The notes under the pieces: generated by a model | Databases searched by the model: none | What the model saw: only the letters and a program-made list of their open reading frames with translations | What the model was told of the DNA's origin: nothing | Assembly (NCBI GenBank): GCA_037043235.1 | Contig: JAWRVZ010000253.1 | Span: 327,501 to 391,500 of the forward strand | Length of the DNA stretch: 64,000 bases | DNA from: Rhodeus uyekii | Lineage: Eukaryota; Chordata; Actinopteri; Cypriniformes; Acheilognathidae | Direction of reading: 5' to 3' | Translations under genes and position numbers: made by a program | In this document: piece by piece, positions 36,801 through 48,800 of the stretch | Position numbering within the stretch: position 1 is the stretch's first letter | Layout of the letters: the number at the start of each line of letters is the position of its first letter

Positions 36801-39800
36801 AGCCTGCGAGTTTCTGAAATGGAGGTAGGCTAGGAGGATTTGATATGGTTGGATTGGTGATGGAAGATTAGAGATGTAGGTGAGATGGCCTTTCTTCATT
36901 TGAAGTAAGAAATGGTTTCGTCGTCCAGTACTGACAAGTCAGAAATTGTTGGATGTAATGGTGAGTTATGAGCGTCTGAGGAAACCGAAAAGCCAGTATG
37001 AAGATAGCTTCACTGCTGCGGCAGTGGGATGATTTCCCCTTGGCTAACTCCTGCGGGAGTGTCGGGGGAACTTCATTGCTGCGGTAATGGATGTGGCAGT
37101 GGAATAATTTCCATTTTAACTGATCTCATGCAGGAGTGTGGAGGTGAATTGCTGCTGCGGTAGTGGAGAACTTACTCTGGAAACTTATCACGTGTTGGAT
37201 GATGGAGATTGTCTCTTTCCTCATCTTCTGTTGTCTCTGTGGCAGTGAAAGCCATTTCTGGAGAGACTGATTTGATCGAATGTAACTCCTGGCTTCCGAT
37301 GACCTGCGGCCCAGGCTTGGGTCTGCTAGTTTTAGAACGAAACATGTGATGGGGTGATTGAAGTCGTCTGTGATGAGTGGGTCGGATGGGAGTTTGGCCT
37401 GATCTCTTAATTAAGGTAGGCTATGAAGGATTGTTGTTGTTCGTGGAAGATAAAGGCCTTTATGGTTTGGTCTACCTTACTTTCGTCGTGCAGCGCTGAC
37501 GAGTCAGAATATGGATAACAATAAGATTTGGATTAAGGTTGGATGTGATAGAATTTGAGGAAATAATCAATATGGCTCGATCATGGCGTTGAGTGGTCGG
37601 ACAACATTTGGGTGGAATCCTTAGCGAAGAGTGGGGATACCGATTTCCAACGTAATTGGTTGTCTGGAGTCTGAGCTGGTGGGTTGGGTTCTTGAGATAC
37701 CTCTGATGAGCAGAGGATTAGATTGCAGCAGAGGGAAGTAGATTTCACCTAGTTAACCCATGGTGAAGCTGGATTGGGGGTTCTTGGTGTTGTTGAAATG
37801 CAATATGAATCGGTGGTGGTGGATAGAAAAAATGTGAAGCAGACTGTATGTGGAGTGGAAAGTCTTGAACTCTTCCACTCCACATGTAATCTTCCAAAAT
37901 GAGTGGTTTGAAGAGAAAAAGGCTTGAAGAATGGAAATTTAGAGGCGTTGGGAAATATCAACTCTGAATATTGATATACTGGTTGGAAATGGGTCCACCT
38001 CTGGTGGCAGCAGCCTTAACTTCAGTGAAGATTTGTGTTCTACTGTTGTTGGTGACAGGGGTGGTTCCGAGCAGGAGTGTTTGTGGAATGGCATGAGCAT
38101 TGCAGAGAACAGGATGAAAGGAAATTTAGCATGGTGGAGAGAATTAGGTAGAAAAAAGGCCAGTGCCGAAGCCACTTGCGGAGGCAACCTCACGCGTGGG
38201 TTGACGCCTGGAGCTTGGAGAGAGACAGAAGGGGTAGAAAGGGAAGATAAAGCAGAGTGTCTGGGCCTGCACCGCTAGCGGAGGCAGCCTCATGCTAGAA
38301 CCGGATTGTAGGGCTGCAGGCCAAACATAAGGGAAAGGTTAGGTACGTGCTTCTGTGCTGAGTCTGCACCACTGGCAGAGGCAAGCTCGCGCTTGGGAGG
38401 GCGGCGTGTCTCACTAAAGACTGGCATGTGAGGTGCAAGGCTGGAAACCTGCAGTGTGCTGCTGCTGCGACTTAACGCTTGAAGATCTGGTCTTGCGAGG
38501 GAGAGAGATGAAGATTTAGGGAGTGAAGGTTTGAGGCATTTTTGAAGGTAGAGTGAATTTGGAGATGGTACAGCTGAGACCTGTATTCTAGTTAGTTTTG
38601 CTTTGGTCGTTTTCCTTTCACTATTGATGCAAGTGCTGGGGTGTCGTAGGAAGTTGAGTAAGAAGATGGCGGATGTCTTGATGGAGGAGGTGAGTGTAAG
38701 CCTTGGCATCATAGGGTGCGATGACAGCGTGGTGATGTTGCAAGCTCTGTTGCAGTGTTTGTTGAGCTTGGGAGCTCCTTTCATCAGTGGGATACGGCGA
38801 AGGAACTTGAGAGAGGAAGTTTTCATCATCAAACAGGTACATCTCAATCTTGGACATTGTGGCAGAAAGGCGGGGCATCACATAATCGCCTGCTAATATT
38901 CCAACACGTTGGCTGGTACTGAGCCAGAGAAAGCTCTCAACACTTGTTGCTATTCAGTGTTTTCAATCTCTTGAAGATTATTTACAGACATCTAAATATA
39001 TACACAAGTAATAACAAAACTACACTATGGTTTGTAAAATACGCTGATTTCCATAAAGTATATAACCTTTCAATTATAAAATTGAGAGGGAGTTTAATTT
39101 ATATCAAGTGCATGTTGCATATTTAATGACTAAACACACTTACTTACCTGCTGGAATTCGGAATATCAAAATTGATGAAAGTTCACAAACTTATTGGCTT
39201 TAAATAGATATAGATCATAGATTTAAATAGATCATTCAAATATCACAGACTTATAAGACTTATCACAGACTTAAGAATTGAAGACAGTGAATTACTTTGA
39301 AATAAGAAGTGCATTTGGATTCTTTTCCAGAGAGTCCACTTAATAGGTGATTAAGTTGAATCATCCAGGCAGTGTTGGCAATGAGTTCTTGATTCTTGTG
39401 TGGGCGGCTTAGCGCGCGATCTGGAAGTAGCGCGCGTGATCGGGCTGTACTGCACGCGATCTGACTTTGGTGCGCGCTACTGCTTGAGCTGCGAGGGGGC
39501 AGCACGTTAGTTTAAAACAGTCACATTTCAGACGTGGATTCCCCGAAACAGTAGCGTCGAGATGGCACAAACTGCTCGTGATTTAGCATTTGCTGAAATC
39601 AAAGCGCTGGGAGGATTACAGCTGCTCTTGTTTGTGTGAGCTGACGGAGAGAGAGAGTGTGAGCTGAAACTGCAGCGCGGTTTGCCGAGGGCCGGCGGCG
39701 GCGGCGGCCTGGCGCTGGTGGAAAGCTCGTTCCTTGCGGGAAGAGGGCGGCATTGCTTGAGACTCAAGCTTGACAACGAGCTTTATGAATGCGGATGTTT

Positions 39801-42800
39801 CGCTTGCGGTGGCGAGAACGGGCCTCGCGTCTCACTGTGCGTTTGGTTGTTTGTTGCTTGGGATCCGTTTGTTTGGTCTGGCACCCGTGATGAAATGCCA
39901 AGGGTTATATAGTATGGTCAGCGTGGTGTTAGGCGGATGAGAATCGCTCCAGATTCCGGAGGTTTTGTAGAAAATCCATCTAACGTGTAGAGCTCGATTC
40001 CAGCTGTATCGTGACCGGAAGGTGGAGCCGTATGCCGTAAACTGTCCAACTGCTGTAAACTGTCCAGCTGCCGTAAACTGTCGCGGGATGTAGGTGAGTC
40101 GAACATGGCTATATATACACGCTTCCTCTCATGCTGATAGGATGAGGTGTAATTGCTGATGATGAGTTGATTGCTTTCATCCTTGAACGTGTTCCTCCCG
40201 AACTTTGTAAATAAAACATCATTTAAAATGATTGTTAGGCTGAATAATATAGGTCAGCTGGAACCGGGAACAATCCCATAACATCTGATGTACTCGTTAC
40301 ACCAGAAGAAGAATGGCATCTATGCAGGTACTAGTCTCTGTTTAGTCTGATGTTTCCGTCAGCCGTAGCCGGGCTGTATCCAGATCAGATGAAGGACCTG
40401 CACCTCGACATGAGCACAACACACACACACACACGCACGCATGACACGACACAACACAGCCCTGAAGTGTCTACAGTGACCGTGACTCCACCAGACCCTT
40501 CCCTATGAAGATCATGAATCCCATCTCCAACCAGACGGAATATTTTTCATCTCAATCAATTTCAATTCAATCTCAATCTAACTTCTGACATGAACTGTTG
40601 TCAATAAAATAATAATGCACTTTTGTTTGTTGGCCAGAGGAGAACTGGTCCCCAACTGAGCCTGGTTTTTCCCAAGGTTTTATTCTCCATTCTGTTCATT
40701 CATTCTGTCTCCTGCGGGAGTTTTGGGTTCTTGCCACTGAAGAAGCACAAAGATGCTCTGGCTTGATTAGTTGGGGACACTAAACACTTAATATTCATCA
40801 ATATTCTTGACTGGCTTTTCTAGAGCTGCTGTACAGCGAAAACAAACATTGTTTTATTGTTTTCCTGATTTGAAATGAACCGAGACATTCCGCTTTGTCG
40901 GTGGTTGAAGTTAGTTGGTGCTGTTGTGTGTGGATGCTGTCTTGTTTACCTGTCTGTTCTCCCGAGGTTCATTATTAAAGTAAGTTTGAGTTCTGGAAAC
41001 CTGTCTTGCCTGTCTTCCAGATCGCACACGTCCTGTCCACGCATCATAACAGAACCACCGACCAACATAATGACTCAGTGGGGGAAGGATCCCGTCAGCT
41101 CAGCCATGGCCAGTGGAGGGCAATGGATTTGTTTTATTCCGTGGCAGCTGTGCGAGCCTGGAGGCTGCACAAGGCTGCCACCCCAGAGCCCGAAACGAAC
41201 CGCCCGTCAGCGCCAATCACCCCCAGTCATGGCCAAGAGGGTTGTAGACTCCTTTTTTGTCTTGACAGCCTGAATGCCTGGAGGACCAACAGGGCTTCTG
41301 TTGCAAGCCTCTCAACCGAGTCAGCGCTCCCGAGCCCCATGACCGAGTGAGCCAGCGCCAGTGCCCGCTGGCAATGATTTCTCACCCAAGCCCATGGAAC
41401 TCTTGTCTGAACCCACTCTCAATGCCCCCCGTGGAGGCCTCTCAAAGATTTTTTTTAGGGGGGGGGGCAGTAGGGTTATCTCGTGGGTATAAGGAAGGTG
41501 GAGCCCCCTGAGAAAGCCAGGCATCCAGCACTGCCCTGGACATTCCCATTACCTTGGCCCCTTGTTCCCCCCTCTCCACCCTGGACACCCCTTATTCCTC
41601 CTGCCATACGCTGGAGACCACCTTGACTCTGTGTTCCCCGGTCCCCAGAGTACCCACCCTCCTGCCCTTTTAATGTCTGTTGTCTTGCCAATGTTTTGAT
41701 TTGTCTTTTCTTTGACATGTTTCTTGTTCTACGTTCCTTGTCTTGTTCTGTTTGGTTCCATGTTAGATGAATTCCTTGTTTTGGTTTGTCTTCCTCCGGG
41801 TCCCTTGCCCACCCTCCGCAGCGGTCACCTTTTCGGCGTGAGGAAGGGGGTCGTTATGTAACACTTGGTCTTCTATGTCAGTGGTCCCCAACCTTTTTTG
41901 TGCCGCGGACCGGTAAACGTGTGATAATTTGCGCGCGAGATGGATGATGGGTCCGCTCAAGTTTGTTGATGGGGGGGGGGGAACTAACTTCAACCTCCTC
42001 ACCGCCAAAACTGCAGCGTTACAGCCGCTTGTAGCCACTCACAGCCGCTCTCGGACCGGTACCGGGCCGCGGACCGGGGGTTGGGGACCACTGTTCTATG
42101 TCACTTCCTGTCTGTCGGGTCTTCTTTGTCACTTCCTGTTAGTCATGTCATTGTTTCACTTCCTGCACTTGTCGTGTGAGCACTTACTCATTAACTCTTC
42201 CCAGGTGTTCCTCATCCCGTGTCTCCCTATATATCCCTCCTGTGTTCATTTGTCTTTGTCGGTGGTTGAAGTTAGTTGATGCTGTTGTGTGTGGATGCGG
42301 TCTTGTTTACCTGTCTGTTCTCCCGAGGTTTATTATTAAAGTAAGTTTGAGCTCTGGAAATCTGCCTTGCCTGCATCCTGTCTCCGCATCGCACACGTCC
42401 TGATAACAACTCTCATCAACATCACACATCTTTGTGTTCAAGAGGTACTGCACTGATTTAGTTTACTTTTTCCTTTATCAACATTTGCTAATTTCATAAA
42501 GATGTTTCCTTAGAATATAACTTAATAATGCTTTCGAAAGATTTTGTCTGATGTTGATCATTGAAGATTTGAGACAACTGTAATGTTACAATAGTGTAGA
42601 TTTTACTTTTTACATAAAAATTGAGATTAACCATCCATCCATTTTATTAATTGCTTATTCTGTGGAGAGTATTTGTGAATATGTCCTTTCAAATACGGAT
42701 ATACTATTCAGCTACAATATATAAATATAAATGTTTCAGAACACTGAGAGTATCTTACCTTTGCTTTTTAGCAGCATCAGAACTCTGGACCAGGTTCATG

Positions 42801-45800
42801 AAATGGGACAATCTAGACCACAAAACTGGTGTCACGGGTGAACTGTTTTCAACTTCTCCTGACTTTATGGAATGGATTTTTCCCATTTCTGTTGCAATCA
42901 ATCTACATTCAATGAAAAGTGTCATATCAGTTGACCAAATTAAGTAGCAATACAATTATTTTAGCTTTCAGATGAAAGCAAACTTAGTGATGAACTAAAT
43001 TATTTTAAGTAGCCAAAACTTCATACAGTAGTTTGCATATTGCATATTGATACATGCATATTGAGGCATAACAGCATGAAACGTTAGCACCGAAAGATGC
43101 AATTAAAATATGTTCTTAGAGATGCAAAGTGTCTTGGTCAATGATGGTCAACAGAAAGCTATTGACTCCTTGTGCTTTCCATGTGCTTATCATTCTTTTG
43201 AAAACATGAAATACATGGCTGTGAGTGTTTACATACCTGTAAACAGACGGCTGTCTCAGCAGTGTGTCGTCCAGCACAACTCCTCGGACAAACTCATAGC
43301 AGATGCCATTGATGAAGCTACAGTAGAGTTCTGGGCCACAGCCATGTTTGTGCAGCACCTGGAACATCTCCATTTCTTTATCTCGGTCCATAAAAAGCTC
43401 AGTCATCTGCCCATAAACCCTCACAAGTAAAACAGGACCTTCTGACATAGATCCTACATAGCAGCCCATTAACTGGTTGGTGATGCCCTCAGTGAAAGCC
43501 TAAGTTCATTAAATAAGAAAACAAAGAATAATTAACAAATTAAATTCCAGCGATCACATGAATTCACATGCTATTGAAGCTTTTTGGAAATTGATAGTTA
43601 ATTTTATCTATCTTGTGGTGTTTTGATGCACAGCAGGCTCATGAAGCAACAGGCTTTGGTTGTGTTTTTTATGTTTTATTGCCAATGGCAGTCATGGACA
43701 AGTACTTTTAGACAATTGCACAATCGATCTGACCTAACAGACCTTTTAGTTATCGCTGTGTATTGTGGACTTTGATCAACTTGTCTCTTGTCTGCCAAGG
43801 CATCAGTTCAGTCCACACTTCAGCTTCTGAGGATACAAAATACTAGAGACCCACTGCTACAATGGCATACACAGAATTTAACCACCAGGCTAAAGTTAGA
43901 TCTTCAATGTTCTGACTGCTTCCAAAGGGAATACATCAAGACTGAAACTGAAGTAAATAAGAGTAGGAAAAGGTAGCAGGGATGGTATAAGACTGTCACA
44001 GAGACGGACTCCGTGATTCCCTCCTCGGGCCACCGGAGGGAGCCATCGCCTGAATACTGACACACCTCACACACTACATTTCCCAACAACCATCACACCG
44101 GACTAATCACACACATACACAGCTGAATTCCATCGGGACTGCTTGCTTCTCCACCTGTTACCTATTCTCAGAGACTATTTAAACCCGGTCACCCCACAGC
44201 TCAGAGCGAAGTCTTGTTGTACCCCGGTTAGCATTTCTGAGCGTTATTTCATCTGACTGTTTACCTGTTGCCATCACTGCTGTTTACCCGTTTCTGAACC
44301 TGTCTACCTGCCTATTGACCTCTGCCTGGATTCTCTACCTGTGATCCTTTTCTGCCTATTTTCTGACATGTTTGCCTGTGACACCGTCTCTGATTCAGCC
44401 TACCCTTGTGTTTCTGTTTGCTCCCGACTGACCCAGCCTGTACGACCACCCTTGCTCTTTAATAAAGTACGCATATGGATCCCAGCCTGAGTGACGCTTC
44501 ATTACAGAAGACTTCGCCAATGCAAGATCCAGCGGCTTTTTCTGAACTGTGTGCTATGATGTCTGCACAAGCTACTCAACTCGCCTCCCATCAGCATCAG
44601 CTTAATCACCTCACAAACCTCACCGAGGAACTGGTAAAGGCTCTACAGACCATGCAGGGTTCTATCCCAGCAGCAGCACCTCCACCACCCGCTGCAGCCG
44701 CTGCCGCCCAAGTGACAGAAGCTCCACCACCAGTGAATCCTCGTCTCTCTCTGCCAGAGAAATTTAACGGTGACCCCACTCAGTGCAAAGGCTTTCTCCT
44801 CCAGTGCTCCCTTTTCATCGGTCAACAGCTTGCCATGTATTCCACCGAGGCCAGCAAGATAGCCTTCGTCTGCTCTCTGTTCACTGGGAAAGCTTTGGAA
44901 TGGGTCACGGCGGTAAGTGGAGAGAATGGGCCCGCCTTTCCAACTTATGCATGTTTCACGCAACGTTTCCGGGAGGTTTTCGATCACCCCAGTGACGGGA
45001 GAGGTGCAGGTGACCGTCTCATGGAGTTAACACAGGGAAGTAGTACAGCGGCTGAATATGCACTCACCTTCCGCACACTTGCTGCACAAACCAACTGGGT
45101 TAACGACACGTTGAAAGTATGCTTCAGGAGGGGGTTATCTCACGAGTTACGGACGGAACTGGCATGTCGCGATGAAGGGACGAGCCTGGATCAGTTTGTC
45201 GAACTCTCCATTCAGGTGGATAATCTCATCCGAGCACGCAAGACTGGCCAGAGGCGCAATGCTCGCCCCATACAATCCACCGACCCAGGTACCCCAGAAC
45301 CCATGCAGGTCAATGCCTATCACTTATCTGAAGAAGAGAGAAACCGTCGGCTGACCCACCGTCTATGTTTATACTGTGGCAGTCCCGGTCATGTACGCAA
45401 CACCTGCCCAGTACGCAACCGACCAGAAAGACCCCATCCGGTGAGTGAGTCTAATCATTACTATTCAGACATGTCCGTTTCTGTATCCGTAACTCTGAAG
45501 AGTCAAGATATATCGTTTGAGACCATTGCACTATTAGACTCTGGGGCTGCAGGGAACTTCATCTCCCAGACGTTTGCACAGCAACACAAAATCCCTCTAA
45601 TCCGATGTCCTTCCCCTCTCACAGTGGAAGCTATAGATGGACGACCCCTGGGCTCAGGGCGAGTGAACACCATTACTCAACCACTTACCATGCAAACCGG
45701 CTTATTTCACACCGAGCACATACAGTTCCACGTTTTACCCACCTCGACTTCATCGATCATACTAGGCCTGCCCTGGTTACGAACTCACAATCCTAATATC

Positions 45801-48800
45801 TGTTGGAGAGAGGGCCAGATTACTCGTTGGAGCCAGAATTGTCAATCTAAATGTCTATCCACAATCACACCCCTCTCTCTGGGATCCATTCAGACCAGCA
45901 AATCCTCACACACCTCTGACCCTTCTCTTGACCTTCAACTCCCAGAGGAGTATCAGGACTTGTCTCTGGCATTCAGTAAGGTACGTGCCTCTCAATTACC
46001 GCCCCATCGCTCATATGATTGTGCAATTGATCTCATCCCAGGAGCGACACCACCCAGAGGTCGTATCTTCCCACTCTCTCAACCAGAGTCTGAATCCATG
46101 AAGAAATGCATTGAGGAGGAACTGGGAAAAGGCTTCATACGCCCTTCAACATCTCCCGCGTCGGCAGGTTTCTTCTTTGTGAGTAAGAAAGACGGAGGTC
46201 TCCGTCCCTGTATCGATTACCGTGGTCTCAATGAAATAACTGTCAAGTTCCACTATCCCCTGCCTCTGGTTCCTGCAGCACTGGAACAACTTCGCACGGC
46301 CAAAGTCTTCACCAAACTCGATTTGCGCACTGCGTATAACCTGATCCGCATCAGGGATGGAGACGAGTGGAAAACTGCCTTTTCTACGGCCACTGGTCAC
46401 TACGAGTACCTAGTTATGCCCTTCGGGCTGGTCAATAGCCCGTCTGTCTTCCAGGCTTTTATCAATGATGTATTCAGGGACATGCTTAACCGTTTTGTCG
46501 TTGTTTATATAGACGATATCCTGATATACTCTGACACCATGGAGGAACACATCCAACAGGTCAGACAGGTCCTCAAGAGGCTAATTCATTACCAGCTATA
46601 TGCCAAGGCCGAGAAGTGCGAATTTCATCAAACCTCCATCTCGTTCTTGGGATACGTCATCAGTCACGAGGGCGTTGCCATGGATAAAAAGAAGGTCAAC
46701 ACCATCCTTAACTGGCCACGACCTAACACCCTAAAGGAAATGCAACGGTTCTTGGGATTCTCTAACTTCTATAGACGGTTCATTCGAAACTTCAGCACCA
46801 TTGCTTGCCCACTTACCAGCATGGTCAAGAAGGGGCAAAACAAACTGAAATGGACACCCTCTGCCATCCACGCTTTCCAGCAGCTCAAGGAACGCTTCAC
46901 CTCTGCACCCATCCTGCACCACCCTGACCCGTCACTCCCGTTTGTGGTGGAAGTAGATGCATCCAACACAGGCTTGGGAGCAATCCTCTCACAGCGACAA
47001 GGTAATCCACCTAAACTGTACCCCTGTTCTTACTGTTCCAGGAAACTCACATCCGCAGAACGTAACTACGACGTCGGCGATCGGGAGCTGCTGGCCATCA
47101 AGGCAGCATTTGAGGAGTGGCGTCACTGGCTGGAGGGGGCTACGCACCCATTTGTGGTTTACACCGACCATAAGAATTTGGAATACCTTCGAGCAGCAAA
47201 GAGATTAAACCCCCGTCAGGCCCGCTGGTCCCTGTTCTTCTCTCGATTTAACTTTACTGTGACTTACCGACCTGGATCCAAGAACGTCAAGGCAGATGCT
47301 CTGTCTCGCCAGTTTGAAGGTGAGCAGGATAGCAAGAACCCCGAAACCATAATACCTGCGTCTCTTGTGGTTGCTCCTGTACAGTGGGATATCATGACAG
47401 AACTAGAACAGGCCAATGCTGAGACCGAGATCCTGTCCGACTGCCCCCCAGAGAGGACTTTCGTACCGCTGGCTCTACGCAAACGGGTTATGGAGATGGC
47501 CCACAACTCACCTGCATCTGGTCACCCGGGTATCGCCGCAACTCTTCATCTAGTGCAGAATCGCTTCTGGTGGCCATCTCTAGCCAAGGACACAACACAG
47601 TTCGTCAAGACCTGTCTGGTCTGCAATAGAAACAAACCATCCCACCAACTTCCCTCAGGCTTGCTGCATCCCCTTCCCATACCTCAACGTCCCTGGTCTC
47701 ACATCGCTGTCGACTTCATCACTGATCTTCCTAGATCGAATGGCAACACTACCATACTCACCGTAGTGGATAGTTTCTCCAAAGCCTGTCGACTGATCTC
47801 ATTACCCAAACTACCCACCGCCATGCAGACTGCCGAACACCTTTGCCAGTGGGTGTTTCGCCTACACGGGTTACCAGAGGACATTGTCTCCGACCGCGGC
47901 TCCCAGTTCACCTCACACCTTTGGGCTGCCTTCTGTCAAGCCTTAAACATCAACGTCAGTCTCACATCTGGCTACCACCCACAGTCCAATGGACAAACTG
48001 AACGGCTTAACCAAGAACTCACCCGCTTCCTCCGATCTTACTGCAACCGCAACCAGGACGACTGGTCTCAATACCTCCTATGGGCAGAGTACGCACAGAA
48101 CTCATTACGCAAACCTGCAACCGGATTAACCCCGTTCCAATGCATCCTGGGATTTCAACCACCCCTGTTCCCCTGGTCTGGTGAACCCACTACAGTGCCG
48201 GCCATCAATGATTGGTTGAATCGGAGTGAGGCTACCTGGGACAGTGCTCATACACACCTTCAACGTGCCATCCGCCGTCAAAGGTTACAGGCAGATCGCC
48301 ATCGTCGCCCCAGCCCCACATATCAACCTGGTCAATGGGTATGGCTGTCAACCAGAGACCTGCGCCTCCGCCTCCCTTGCAAGAAACTAAGCCCAAGGTA
48401 CGTTGGACCATTTCAAATCTCACGACAGATCACACCAGTTTCATTTCGCCTAGAACTGCCTAACCACTATCGCATCTCTCCCACTTTCCATGTTTCACTG
48501 CTCAAACCCGCCGATGGTCCGTGCGAGGAGGGGGAGGAGAGACCTGGTGATCAGGGCCCCCCGCCCATTCTGGTTGAGGGCGAGGAAATCTATCAGGTCC
48601 GTGAGTTACTGGACTCCAGACGCCGTGGTCGTATCCTCCAATATCTGGTCGACTGGGAGGGGTATGGCCCGGAGGAACGCTCCTGGGTCAATTCGGATGA
48701 TATCCTGGACCCAAACTTGGTGGAAGAGTTCCACACGAACAACCCGGAGAAGCCAGCCCCTCGACCACGAGGAAGACCGCGGCGTCGCCTGCATCCTCGC

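Noticed and set aside
36915..37515. Hammerhead-ribozyme-like motif (complement of CTGACAAGTCAG and CTGACGAGTCAG with TTTCGTC) in two copies
   Set aside because: On the minus strand GAAA and a short stem are present, but the CUGANGA core is replaced by CTGACT(T/C), so the catalytic G is missing in both copies.
38290..38847. 185-codon minus-strand frame as a host gene
   Set aside because: Ser/Leu/Pro-rich with no domain, start context or splice structure, inside a repeat-like region.
44507..44530. tRNA primer-binding site
   Set aside because: No TGG-type complement of a tRNA 3' end follows the LTR; a self-priming site fits better.
44643..44987. Minus-strand frames under the gag-pol gene
   Set aside because: Shadows of the 1471-codon frame without domains.
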